Source: an uncultured Streptococcus sp.
GTDB lineage: Bacteria; Bacillota; Bacilli; Lactobacillales; Streptococcaceae
Length of the DNA: 50,696 bases
NCBI RefSeq assembly: GCF_938020365.1
Contig: NZ_CALIIB010000150.1
Location: 1 to 50,696, forward strand
Direction of reading: 5' to 3'
Below the pieces are notes generated by a model. It worked only from the letters and a program-made list of their open reading frames with translations. It searched no databases and was not told the origin of the DNA. Every line of letters starts with the position of its first letter. The stretch's first letter is position 1. Of the stretch, positions 1 to 5,939 are shown one piece after another. The translations under genes and the position numbers were made by a program.

Positions 1-275
1 GTGTAACTGCAGCTGCTCCTGTAGCTGTTGCTGCAGCTGGTGCTGCTGACGCTGGCGCTGCTAAAGATTCATTTGACGTTGAATTGACAGCTGCTGGTGA
101 CAAAAAAGTTGGCGTTATCAAAGTTGTACGTGAAATCACTGGTCTTGGTCTTAAAGAAGCTAAAGAACTTGTTGATGGTGCACCAGGTGTCATCAAAGAA
201 GGCGTTCCAACTGCAGAAGCTGAAGAAATCAAAGCTAAATTGGAAGAAGCTGGAGCTTCAGTTACTCTTAAATAA
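1..275 (+). CDS. rplL: 50S ribosomal protein L7/L12, C-terminal part (partial)
   Basis: The frame is open from base 3, so the gene enters from outside the window. It shows the Ala-rich hinge (VTAAAPVAVAAAGAADAG) followed by the whole C-terminal domain with the signature GVIKVVREITGLGLKEAKEL and the end EAGASVTLK. L7/L12 forms the ribosomal stalk that recruits and activates translation GTPases. The N-terminal dimerisation domain and the start codon lie upstream of the window. The last 18 bases of the gene, plus two bases after the stop, recur 40 kb away at the far end of the prophage, which marks this gene end as the insertion target. The coding sequence is intact despite the insertion. Confidence 0.97.
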   Translation, partial: VTAAAPVAVAAAGAADAGAAKDSFDVELTAAGDKKVGVIKVVREITGLGLKEAKELVDGAPGVIKEGVPTAEAEEIKAKLEEAGASVTLK

Positions 276-277
276 TA
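258..277 (+). repeat. Left attachment-site core candidate at rplL 3' end
   Basis: The 20 bases TCAGTTACTCTTAAATAATA are repeated exactly at 40340-40359. They contain the 15-mer GTTACTCTTAAATAA. From memory, this is the reverse complement of the core used by rplL-specific integrases of the ICESa2603 family. The repeat brackets the whole prophage and restores the rplL stop codon, as expected for attL at a 3' gene end. The integrase gene lies about 100 bp inside. That this phage itself uses the core is inferred. Confidence 0.7.
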
Positions 278-310
278 GAGTAACTACATTAGTAGCTTAA
301 AAACATGATT

Positions 311-346
311 AAACCGCTATTCTTAGGACTCGCGGTTTTTCTTTTT
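311..346 (+). terminator. Rho-independent terminator after rplL
   Basis: AAACCGC (311-317) pairs with GCGGTTT (332-338) and is followed by a T-rich tail. If the element begins at the rplL att core, this terminator belongs to the prophage and replaces the host terminator, which is displaced to about 40456. Confidence 0.8.
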
Positions 347-354
347 GTTAGAGA

Positions 355-372
355 AGGGGCAAAAAAGGGGCA
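355..372 (+). repeat. 18-bp GGGGCA double-motif repeat, left copy (arm site or alternative att core)
   Basis: AGGGGCAAAAAAGGGGCA is found here and again at 40211-40228 in the same orientation. It is itself two GGGGCA motifs separated by A residues. It sits just beyond the integrase stop codon on the left and about 110 bp inside the right rplL-type core. The position and doubled motif suit integrase arm-type binding sites inside both ends of the element. It could instead be the crossover core if the rplL repeat is older. Confidence 0.6.
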
Positions 373-374
373 AG

Positions 375-1526
375 CTATTTGTAAAGTTTATCTAGGACAT
401 CAACAACTTTTGACTTAATGTTTTTGGTTACGTGAGTATAGATTTCCATTGTGGTTTTCCCGTTATCTTTATGGCCTACCCTCTGAGTGATGGCTTTTAA
501 CGGAATATTATTTTCTGCAAGTGTGCTGATAAGAGTATGTCGTAGGATGTGAGGGTGCAATGGTTTATTTATTGGATTTTTTAAAGTGGCATTAGCATTC
601 TTCATCAGCTTGCCAATGCTCGATTTATGGATTGGAATACCATTAGAGGAAACAAAGATAAAGCCCATATCTTTATAGTTTGGGTTGGTATTCTTTCTTA
701 ACTCGTGTAGCTCAATAAATTCTTCTATAATCTCAATTTCTTTATTGGTTAAATCAACTACCCTGATAGATGACAAGGTTTTTGGTGTAGTCTTGACGCC
801 CTCTGAACCCTTTCGTGTTGGGTCTAAAGTGCCATTGATAGTGATGGTGCGATTTTTTTTATCATAGTTTTCGAATTTTAAAGCACCAGCTTCACCGACC
901 CTACACCCATTGAGGGCCATAAATTCAGCCATGCGAGCAACGTGATATCCTCTATTGTATTCTCTCATGGCTTTTAAAAGTCTTTTTAACTCATTCTGCT
1001 CAAGAAACTTGTTTTCTATTCGTTCCATAGTTTCGTATGTGACGACTTTTTTTGGCAGCCTGACACGTTGGATAGGGTTGCTATCAATCAATTCTAAATC
1101 TTGAGCGTATTTGAAAACCATGCTTAGCACAGATTTATGCTTTTTTAATTTGATGTGATTTTCTTCGGAATCTGTGAAATACTGTTGTGCGTACTTAGCA
1201 GTGATATTTTTAATTTTGACCCCTGGAGCAAAACTTTCTTTTACTTCATTGACTGCATAGATCATAGTTTTCTCAGTAGAGGCTTTGATTGACTTTTTAT
1301 GCAATTCCCACCAATCGTCAAGAACAGCCTCAAAAAGCATATCAGTAGTGGATAGGCTCTGTAATTTTTGAGAAATTTTTTCATCCAATTGCTTTTGAGC
1401 TTCTTTCTTTGCTCTTGCTGATCCTGAGTCGAGAGTCACAGATACTCTTTTCCACTTTTCAGTATAAGGGTCTTTGTAACGCTCAAAAAATTTATACTTT
1501 CCGTTTACAAGTTCTTCCATCCACAT
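375..1526 (-). CDS. int: Phage tyrosine recombinase (integrase)
   Basis: The 383-residue protein catalyses site-specific integration and excision of the prophage. It has an N-terminal arm-binding-like region (about 1-50), a core-binding SAM-like region (about 60-155) and the catalytic domain (about 170-380). The catalytic set is visible: Arg209 in LNGCRVGEAGAL, Lys249 as the likely beta-hairpin lysine, His326-x-x-Arg329-His330, Gly351-His352 and nucleophile Tyr363 in TMEIYTHV. The start is ATG at 1526, preceded on the minus strand by a GTGAGG ribosome site. The gene is last in the leftward lysogeny operon and points at rplL, with its stop only a few bases from the GGGGCA repeat. Confidence 0.95.
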   Translation of the reverse strand: MWMEELVNGKYKFFERYKDPYTEKWKRVSVTLDSGSARAKKEAQKQLDEKISQKLQSLSTTDMLFEAVLDDWWELHKKSIKASTEKTMIYAVNEVKESFAPGVKIKNITAKYAQQYFTDSEENHIKLKKHKSVLSMVFKYAQDLELIDSNPIQRVRLPKKVVTYETMERIENKFLEQNELKRLLKAMREYNRGYHVARMAEFMALNGCRVGEAGALKFENYDKKNRTITINGTLDPTRKGSEGVKTTPKTLSSIRVVDLTNKEIEIIEEFIELHELRKNTNPNYKDMGFIFVSSNGIPIHKSSIGKLMKNANATLKNPINKPLHPHILRHTLISTLAENNIPLKAITQRVGHKDNGKTTMEIYTHVTKNIKSKVVDVLDKLYK

Positions 1527-1554
1527 TGATTTTTACCTCACTTTTTGATAAAAT
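1526..1554 (+). promoter_or_regulatory. Candidate rightward promoter for a small RNA
   Basis: TTGATT (1526-1531) and TAAAAT (1549-1554) are separated by 17 bp on the plus strand. It overlaps the integrase start and ribosome site and faces away from int. No plus-strand gene follows, only a hairpin terminator about 85 bp downstream. Confidence 0.45.
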
Positions 1555-1560
1555 GGGTAC

Positions 1561-1647
1561 AAGAAAACGACCTTTTGAATGGTTGTTTCTTATACAGGAT
1601 TTCCTCACACTCAAAATTTGGCGATGGAGAGTGTGGGGATTTTTTAA
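1561..1647 (+). ncRNA. Candidate small RNA antisense to the lysogeny operon
   Basis: The transcript predicted from the promoter at 1526-1554 would be about 85 nt. It has a 5' hairpin in which AAGAAA near 1561 pairs with TTTCTT near 1586. It ends in a 10-bp terminator stem (CCTCACACTC, 1603-1612, with GAGTGTGGGG, 1629-1638) followed by ATTTTTT. The T-tract is on the plus strand only, so the terminator cannot serve the two flanking minus-strand genes. The RNA would be complementary to the operon message between the lipoprotein and int. Its last bases run into the lipoprotein stop codon. Function is unknown; damping of int expression is inference. Confidence 0.45.
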
Positions 1648-2114
1648 TACTCAAATCCATCTACTAGGAACAAAGGAATTTCCTTCCCTTTATATGAGTG
1701 AGTTCCATTTGTTCTTACATAAAATTTAGATACTTTAGTCACATCAAATTCTTCTCTATCTTCAACAAAAATTTTTAAAATGACTGGATTGCTTTCTTTT
1801 CCGTTTAAATAAATTAAATATTTAGTGAATACTGTGCTTGGGTCAACAACTTGAACAACGCTATCATCGATTACTAATTTAGTATCATCAGGCCATGCAC
1901 CATATAAATTACTGTCAGCTAACTTGTACTCACCAATTGGAGTATTGCTGAAATTTTTCGCAGGCTGAATTTTAGCAGTTCCTTCTGATTTTTCGAGTTG
2001 ATGGGTAGGTGATGATGCTTTTGACGCTTCATTTGTTGTTGTAGATGACTCACTACAAGCGACCAAGAATGTTGTTACTAATAAAGTTGTCGCTAATAAC
2101 GTTATTTTTTTCAT
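1644..2114 (-). CDS. Prophage lipoprotein, possible superinfection-exclusion factor
   Basis: This 156-residue protein has a clear lipoprotein signal: MKK, a hydrophobic stretch, and a lipobox ending LVAC with Cys20 as the lipidation site. A Ser/Thr/Asn-rich linker and a folded domain of about 110 residues follow, presumably exposed outside the membrane. A strong AAAGGAG site precedes the ATG. It sits between the ImmA-like gene and int in the lysogeny operon, so it should be made in lysogens. The same position is held by Ltp of Streptococcus thermophilus phage TP-J34, a lipoprotein that blocks DNA entry of superinfecting phage. I see no clear sequence likeness to Ltp, so the role rests on location and topology. 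Confidence 0.75.
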   Translation of the reverse strand: MKKITLLATTLLVTTFLVACSESSTTTNEASKASSPTHQLEKSEGTAKIQPAKNFSNTPIGEYKLADSNLYGAWPDDTKLVIDDSVVQVVDPSTVFTKYLIYLNGKESNPVILKIFVEDREEFDVTKVSKFYVRTNGTHSYKGKEIPLFLVDGFEY

Positions 2115-2127
2115 TATTTTTACTCCT

Positions 2128-2508
2128 TTAATTTACCAACGCCAAATATTCTTCTTTAACCATTGTTTCATCAGCAATGGTTTTTAAATTGTACTTTTCC
2201 ATAAAAACTAGGTAATTAAATGCATTGGCATCTTCGGCTATATCCAACTCAGCTTTCATAAGATGATGAATCATATTTCTATTAGCTTCCAGCTCACATT
2301 TCTCCCTAAAGAGATGATAAGTTTCTGGAGTGTGGCCTCTATGGCCTATCTCATGTAAAGCGACTTGTACCCTTTTTTCATCAGATATAGAATCGCTCAA
2401 AAACATAGTTTTGAGAGCTGGAATGTAAAAAGCTTCATCTGGAAATAGACCATCTTCAAAAATCTCTATATCTATACCTAGATTTTGAGAAAATTCCTTT
2501 TCAGTCAT
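2128..2508 (-). CDS. ImmA/IrrE-type metallopeptidase
   Basis: The 126-residue protein has the zinc-protease motif HEIGH at His52-Glu53-x-x-His56. A downstream CELEANRN segment supplies the likely third ligand Glu. In Bacillus ICEBs1 the homologue ImmA cleaves the ImmR repressor to trigger induction. Here the gene lies 15 bp downstream of the CI-like repressor in the same leftward operon, so the repressor at 2524-2883 is the natural candidate substrate. The ribosome site is weak (AAGG about 10 bases from ATG), which may keep levels low. Family assignment is firm; the substrate is inferred. Confidence 0.85.
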   Translation of the reverse strand: MTEKEFSQNLGIDIEIFEDGLFPDEAFYIPALKTMFLSDSISDEKRVQVALHEIGHRGHTPETYHLFREKCELEANRNMIHHLMKAELDIAEDANAFNYLVFMEKYNLKTIADETMVKEEYLALVN

Positions 2509-2523
2509 AAAAATCCGACCTTA

Positions 2524-2883
2524 TTATTGTTTTCTGAGATAAATCTCTATTATGCTTTGAATCGCTTTTTTATCTTCTTCAGTTAGTGGTTTCCCATTAA
2601 AGCGCATAGCAGTAGAGGCGAGTTCTTCAACATCTACCTCTCTGCCTTCAAAAAAGAATTGTTCTTTTGTATCGGCGATAGTAGGGTTATCTGTGCGTCC
2701 AAGCAGGTAGTCAGTGGACACGTTGAAGTAGTCGGCGATTTGTTGCAGGCGTTCAGCAGAAGGTTGATTCCTTTTCAACCCATACAAAGAATTTTTGCCT
2801 AGTTTTAGCTTATCTTCTAAAGTATTTAGCGAAATCCCTTGTTTCTCACATAAATATTTTACGATTTCAAAAGTAGAAAGCAT
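2524..2883 (-). CDS. CI-like phage repressor (XRE HTH)
   Basis: I start it at ATG 2883 (MLSTFEIVKYLCEKQG), preceded by an AGAAAGG site; a TTG at 2913 would add ten residues without a better ribosome site. The 119-residue product has an N-terminal XRE helix-turn-helix (about 6-62, with LNTLEDKLKLGKNSLYGLKR and the typical DYFNVSTDYLLGRTD end). A short C-terminal part lacks a LexA-type Ser/Lys peptidase. Without self-cleavage, inactivation by the adjacent ImmA-like protease is the expected induction route. The likely operators are the two palindromes in the switch region directly upstream. Confidence 0.88.
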   Translation of the reverse strand: MLSTFEIVKYLCEKQGISLNTLEDKLKLGKNSLYGLKRNQPSAERLQQIADYFNVSTDYLLGRTDNPTIADTKEQFFFEGREVDVEELASTAMRFNGKPLTEEDKKAIQSIIEIYLRKQ

Positions 2884-2943
2884 TGATTTATCAGCCTTTC
2901 TAAGACATGACAAAAAATATTTTACAAAATACGCAAAAAATAG

Positions 2944-2972
2944 TTGACATATTTTAGTGTTTGCGCTAAAAT
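2944..2972 (+). promoter_or_regulatory. Rightward early promoter (pR-like)
   Basis: TTGACA (2944-2949), 17-bp spacer, TAAAAT (2967-2972). The operator palindrome fills the spacer and -10. Transcription would start near 2979 and reach the gene at 3185 after an approximately 200-nt leader. Confidence 0.8.
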
Positions 2973-3092
2973 AGTTTTTGTAAGTTAATGAGTTAGTAAA
3001 ACCGTAGTAAAACTTATCTAAAAATAAATAGCTTTGGCGAGCAAGAAAATTGATAGATATAACGTTTTATCAAGGTTTTTAATTATGCTTTC

Positions 3093-3121
3093 ATTTTAGC
3101 AGATACGCTAAAAACTGTCAA
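3093..3121 (-). promoter_or_regulatory. Leftward lysogeny promoter (pL-like)
   Basis: On the minus strand, TTGACA (3121-3116), 17-bp spacer, TAAAAT (3098-3093). It carries the same operator design as the rightward promoter. It would start near 3086 and read across the opposing promoter into the repressor, leaving an approximately 200-nt leader. Confidence 0.8.
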
Positions 3122-3184
3122 GTATTTTATAAAATATTTTACTAACTTATTTTCTTACATTTTACGAAAGGAGGAGATGTGGAT

Positions 3185-3391
3185 ATGAACGCTTTACCTA
3201 CAGTCACAGAGTATGATAATGCTTTGTTTATTAACGACTATCGAGTGCCGTTTGTAATCGATAATTCAGTAGTGGTGAATCATAACGATAAAATCGTTAC
3301 TCTCTCGATTGCTGTTTCTGAGTATGAACGAATACGAGAGAAAAAAGAACCCGTAAAAACTTACGAGTTCAAAGATAATTTACAAAGTTAA
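3185..3391 (+). CDS. Small early protein of unknown function
   Basis: The 68-residue product begins MNALPTVTEYDNALFI. ATG 3185 sits 9 bases after a strong AAAGGAGGA site; the GTG at 3179 is too close to it. It is the first gene read from the rightward promoter, where a Cro-like protein would be expected, but I see no helix-turn-helix. The acidic, beta-rich centre and charged C-terminus (REKKEPVKTYEFKDNLQS) give no family. Its last 12 bases overlap the end of the oppositely oriented gene 3380-3766. An early regulatory or anti-repressor role is only positional speculation. Confidence 0.65.
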   Translation: MNALPTVTEYDNALFINDYRVPFVIDNSVVVNHNDKIVTLSIAVSEYERIREKKEPVKTYEFKDNLQS

Positions 3392-3766
3392 TCTTGCTAT
3401 TGCTTTAATTACTGATTGCGGGGTGATTGGTAGTCCGTCAGATTTTAGAAAGTCAATCACTTTATCCTTTAAGCTAGGTTCTTTCAAAGCTAGTAAATAA
3501 GAATGCCCAGAGGTGGATAGTCCTTTAATCTGATAAAGAGTGCCGTCAACGGTTGCATAACGTTTAGAGATTACGAGTCCGTCATCTATGAGATTATCGA
3601 TAACCTCAAGGGTGGCTTCAACTAAAACTTGGTTTGGAAATGTTTCTCGCATTTTGAATAGTTCATCTTTTTCAGATAGCAATTCAAAAAGCTGAAAGCC
3701 GTCTTGTACTCGTTCATCGTGGATCACCTCTAAAACGCAACGATAGATAGTGAAATAATCAATCAT
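3380..3766 (-). CDS. YjcQ/winged-helix-like small protein
   Basis: The likely start is ATG 3766, six bases from AAGGGGAG; an ATG at 3772 is too close to that site. The 128-residue protein shows alternating short helices and strands, with NLIDDGLVISKRYATVDGTLYQIKGLSTSGHSYL resembling the wing and end of YjcQ-like winged-helix proteins common in Firmicute prophages. It stands alone on the minus strand amid rightward genes, with its own TATAAT inside a palindrome (3779-3803). It probably binds DNA; this is inference from shape rather than a firm match. Confidence 0.6.
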   Translation of the reverse strand: MIDYFTIYRCVLEVIHDERVQDGFQLFELLSEKDELFKMRETFPNQVLVEATLEVIDNLIDDGLVISKRYATVDGTLYQIKGLSTSGHSYLLALKEPSLKDKVIDFLKSDGLPITPQSVIKAIARLTL

Positions 3767-3778
3767 AATCATCTCCCC

Positions 3779-3803
3779 TTTTCTGCTTTATTATAGCAGA
3801 AAA
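3779..3803. promoter_or_regulatory. Palindromic bidirectional promoter
   Basis: Perfect 9-bp arms TTTTCTGCT (3779-3787) and AGCAGAAAA (3795-3803) enclose overlapping -10 hexamers for both strands: TATTAT on plus (3789-3794) and TATAAT on minus (3795-3790). It lies between divergent genes 3380-3766 and 3831-4052, so one bound protein could shut both. Confidence 0.6.
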
Positions 3804-3830
3804 AAATAAATAGTAAAAGGAGGAAGATAA

Positions 3831-4052
3831 ATGTCAAAAAAAGAAGCGTCTCCAATATCTTTAGAGAATCTAAAAATCGATATTCAAAGTTTTGTTGAGA
3901 AGGTCGCTGATGAAGCTATTCAACAATCTGAGACATACTCGCAAGCAATTTTGCTAGTTTCGAAAAACACTATTTTTTCAGAACATGGCTTAGCAATGAT
4001 AAGAGCTATCCAAGACGAAATCACAAAGCGCGCCTTGAATAGCCATGTGTAA
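3831..4052 (+). CDS. Small prophage protein of unknown function
   Basis: This 73-residue, mostly helical protein starts MSKKEASPISLENLKIDIQ and follows a strong AAAGGAGG site. It has no recognised domain. It diverges from the winged-helix-like gene across the palindromic promoter at 3779-3803 and is followed four bases later by the end of a minus-strand gene. The arrangement suggests a self-contained cassette pair. Function unknown. Confidence 0.6.
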   Translation: MSKKEASPISLENLKIDIQSFVEKVADEAIQQSETYSQAILLVSKNTIFSEHGLAMIRAIQDEITKRALNSHV

Positions 4053-4055
4053 AAA

Positions 4056-4307
4056 TTATATAGCTTCGACTTTAACAATTGAAGCAGAAGCGAAGATGGT
4101 TGATGGTTTTTCAACATCGAAGAAAAATGGAGCGTTTGCTACTATTTCTATAAAACTTGGAACCAAACCATCGTGATGATGATACCAAAGTCCACTAAGC
4201 TCACCTAATGAAACTGAGTTGTTTGAAGTTTTCCAAGTTTGAAAAGTTTGTTCTTCATGGAAAATAGCTTCGGTACCATCTGAGAAAGTAACTTTTATTC
4301 TATGCAT
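4056..4307 (-). CDS. Small prophage protein of unknown function
   Basis: The 83-residue product starts MHRIKVTFSDGTEAIFHEEQ and has a strong AAAGGAGG site before its ATG. The N-terminal KVTFSDGTEAIF strand pair and central aromatic residues (GLWYHHHDGLVPSFIEI) suggest a compact beta-rich fold. I do not recognise a family. It is convergent with 3831-4052 and divergent from the HTH gene 4373-4564, sharing with the latter a palindromic promoter gap (4317-4342). Confidence 0.6.
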   Translation of the reverse strand: MHRIKVTFSDGTEAIFHEEQTFQTWKTSNNSVSLGELSGLWYHHHDGLVPSFIEIVANAPFFFDVEKPSTIFASASIVKVEAI

Positions 4308-4316
4308 ATGATCCTC

Positions 4317-4342
4317 CTTTCTAGTTTTATTATATCAGAAAG
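4317..4342. promoter_or_regulatory. Second palindromic promoter region
   Basis: CTTTCT (4317-4322) and AGAAAG (4337-4342) flank an AT-rich centre TTTTATTATA. The layout resembles the palindrome at 3779-3803 and again lies between two divergent small genes. It may be a related operator, though the arms are shorter and part of the left arm overlaps a ribosome site. Confidence 0.4.
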
Positions 4343-4372
4343 CGAGGAGAGAAAAAAAGAAAGGAGAGAAAT

Positions 4373-4564
4373 ATGCCAAATATGGACGGTGGACGTCAAA
4401 AAATCAGAGATTACCTGAAAGAGCACAATTTGACGATGGCGACGCTAGCAGTACAGTATAGCATGACTCGTCAGGATGTAACGAATATCCTGAATGGGAA
4501 ACTGAAAAATCCGCAAGCGAATCAGTTCATCGCTCGTGTAATTGAAGACTTTAAGATTCGGTAA
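4373..4564 (+). CDS. Small HTH DNA-binding protein
   Basis: The 63-residue protein is essentially one Cro/CI-like helix-turn-helix: REYL-type first helix (RDYLKEHNLTMATLAVQY), turn and recognition helix (SMTRQDVTNILNGKLK), closing helix. An AAAGGAG site precedes ATG. Its size and position in the early rightward region make it a Cro-like candidate. It could act on the lysogeny operators or on the palindromes beside it. The DNA target is not known. Confidence 0.72.
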   Translation: MPNMDGGRQKIRDYLKEHNLTMATLAVQYSMTRQDVTNILNGKLKNPQANQFIARVIEDFKIR

Positions 4565-4609
4565 AAATTGAATTGAGTAAGAAATATTTGAGGAATAGGA
4601 GAAGTGAAA

Positions 4610-4951
4610 ATGGAGAATTTAAGTATCGGTATCAAAATTTCTAATGTCGAGGAATTAGTAGAAGCTAGTCAAGAAGTAGCTAAAAAAGCCGAAGAATTGC
4701 AAGAAGCAATTAAACGGCTTAATGAGATTAAAATCGAGGTAACTGATGATTGTGTTAGAAGTGCAAAACCTGAAGAAACATCAATTTATCAAGGCAATAA
4801 GCAGCAGAAGGATATTTTAGAAAACTTGTTGATTTATTCTAAAGTTCTTAAAAATAGTGATTTTCATGCAAAGATTATTATTTCAGCGGATGGAGTTTAT
4901 CTAGATCAAACAAAAGAGTTCTACCCACTTGATGAAACTCTGCTGGATTAG
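4610..4951 (+). CDS. Coiled-coil early protein of unknown function
   Basis: I use ATG 4610, eight bases after AGGAG, rather than GTG 4604. The 113-residue product has a strongly helical, heptad-like N-terminal half (VEELVEASQEVAKKAEELQE) and a mixed C-terminal half. It is reminiscent of small acidic phage proteins encoded before recombination modules, but no domain is certain. Its stop codon overlaps the stop of the opposing KTSC gene by four bases. Confidence 0.6.
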   Translation: MENLSIGIKISNVEELVEASQEVAKKAEELQEAIKRLNEIKIEVTDDCVRSAKPEETSIYQGNKQQKDILENLLIYSKVLKNSDFHAKIIISADGVYLDQTKEFYPLDETLLD

Positions 4952-5148
4952 CTTACTCGTGTGTAAGGATGATATTTAGACAATCTATGAATATTAGAAC
5001 CGACAGATCCAATCAAGACAGTGATGTATTCTGATTCACTAACATTATGGTAGTGATAAATACTACCGTTATTAAATTCAACTTCTAAGATTCCGTCCTG
5101 CCAACCAACACTACGAACATTAGTAGATGCAACATATTTTCTCTGCAT
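4948..5148 (-). CDS. KTSC-domain protein
   Basis: Starting at ATG 5148, right behind an AAAGGAGGTT site, the gene gives 66 residues that are almost all KTSC domain. The visible features are VASTNVRSVGWQDGILEVEF, then NGSIYHYHNV, a conserved SVGSNIHRL helix and the terminal YPYTRVS-like sequence YHPYTRVS. KTSC is named after the C-terminus of some lysyl-tRNA synthetases and also occurs as a single small protein in phages and bacteria; its molecular role is unknown. It is transcribed against its neighbours from the palindromic region 5171-5204. Confidence 0.8.
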   Translation of the reverse strand: MQRKYVASTNVRSVGWQDGILEVEFNNGSIYHYHNVSESEYITVLIGSVGSNIHRLSKYHPYTRVS

Positions 5149-5170
5149 ATTAACCTCCTTTCTGTTGAAA

Positions 5171-5204
5171 TTTTGACTAAAACGGTGAGAGGTCCTAGTC
5201 AAAA
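5171..5204. promoter_or_regulatory. Inverted repeat upstream of KTSC and XRE genes
   Basis: Perfect 9-bp arms TTTTGACTA (5171-5179) and TAGTCAAAA (5196-5204) with a 16-bp spacer lie in the divergent gap. The AT-rich TATATTATATGATAAA follows. A regulator binding site is likely; I could not fit a clean -35/-10 pair. Confidence 0.5.
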
Positions 5205-5234
5205 TATATTATATGATAAAAAACAATGTTTGTC

Positions 5235-5284
5235 AATATATTGTGTGAACAAGGGTGAAAAATCCACAATGAACACAATATATA
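5235..5284. promoter_or_regulatory. Second inverted repeat upstream of the XRE gene
   Basis: ATATATTGTGT (about 5237-5247) is mirrored by ACACAATATAT (about 5274-5284), roughly 60 bp before the XRE-type gene at 5347. Together with the repeat at 5171-5204 this is a two-site regulatory layout, plausibly autoregulatory. Confidence 0.45.
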
Positions 5285-5346
5285 GTTCAATAGCATATAT
5301 AAGCACAAAAAGTATAAAAATAAAGCTAGATAAGGAGAAAGCGGCT

Positions 5347-5535
5347 ATGCTTTGGAAAAAAATATCCGAAATACTTTCAGAGAAGAATTGGACAGTTTAT
5401 AAGCTTTGTTTAAAAGCAGGTATCGGACCAGCTGGAATCTATCGTTTAAGAGATGGAGAGGTGAAAGATTTATATTTTGATACTGTTAAGAAAATTGCTG
5501 ATGCGTTAGAAATCAGCATAGATGAACTAAGATAA
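5347..5535 (+). CDS. Small XRE-family regulator (Cro-like)
   Basis: ATG 5347 follows TAAGGAG by nine bases and fits the family start; a longer reading from ATG 5269 adds a low-complexity leader and is not preferred. The 62-residue protein is one complete XRE domain: WKKISEILSEKNWTVYKLCLKAG, recognition helix GPAGIYRLRDGEV, and the standard end VKKIADALEISIDELR. It belongs to the small YozG/Cro-like repressors. Two inverted repeats upstream suggest self-control and control of the divergent KTSC gene. Confidence 0.8.
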   Translation: MLWKKISEILSEKNWTVYKLCLKAGIGPAGIYRLRDGEVKDLYFDTVKKIADALEISIDELR

Positions 5536-5613
5536 AACAAAAAAGCACCTAACAAAGTCAAGCGCTAATCAAAAATACTAATCAAATTATAGCACAGAAA
5601 GAGAGGAAAAGCT

Positions 5614-5928
5614 ATGCCTAAAGCTGAATTGGTTTACAGGCCTGCTAATCAATCCGAAAAAGCGGAGGCTGGTGACTATGAGCATCTTTGCCAAATTTGG
5701 GAGGGTTTAACACCCAGCACGGCAAAAGTTTGGGCAAAAGAAATGAGAGAACACCCAGACTTTAGTAAATACATAGATAACCCAACACACAAGATTGTCT
5801 TTATCAATTATGAAGGATTTCGCCTTTTCGTGAAATGGAAATCCCGCAATAGGTACAGAAGCAAGAAAGAAACGCTCGACGAGATGTTGAAAAACATCAA
5901 ATTTGAAGAGCGGGCGTTAGTTGGATAA
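5614..5928 (+). CDS. DUF771-like prophage protein
   Basis: The 104-residue protein contains WEGLTPSTAKVWAKEM, a central ID..THKIVFINYEGFRLFVKWKSRNRY segment and a charged helical tail. The pattern of an early helix, then ID followed by an aromatic block ending in a lysine/arginine-rich segment, resembles DUF771 proteins found between regulators and replication genes in Firmicute phages. Some are treated as excisionase-like, which is unproven. GAGAGGAAAAGC precedes ATG. It starts a tightly packed rightward run (gaps of 11, -4 and 3 bp). Confidence 0.6.
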   Translation: MPKAELVYRPANQSEKAEAGDYEHLCQIWEGLTPSTAKVWAKEMREHPDFSKYIDNPTHKIVFINYEGFRLFVKWKSRNRYRSKKETLDEMLKNIKFEERALVG

Positions 5929-5939
5929 GGAGGAATGTA

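Larger units (their letters stand above)
2914..3140. promoter_or_regulatory. Lysogeny switch with mirrored duplicated operators
   Basis: This gene-free stretch between the repressor and the first rightward gene contains two nearly identical promoter-operator units in opposite orientation. Each has, in order, an AT box (AAAATATTTTAYAAAATAC; 2914-2932 on plus, 3140-3122 on minus), a perfect -35 TTGACA and a palindrome TTTTAG-N7-GCTAAAAT. The palindromes are at 2952-2972 and 3113-3093, and each ends in the -10 TAAAAT. The units point towards each other, so the two transcripts overlap by roughly 100 nt. Binding of one repressor to the palindromes would cover spacer and -10 of both promoters. Confidence 0.75.

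Noticed and set aside
5173..5201. Promoter TTGACT-17-TAGTCA in the KTSC/XRE gap
   Set aside because: The second hexamer is simply the other arm of the inverted repeat and is not -10-like on either strand.
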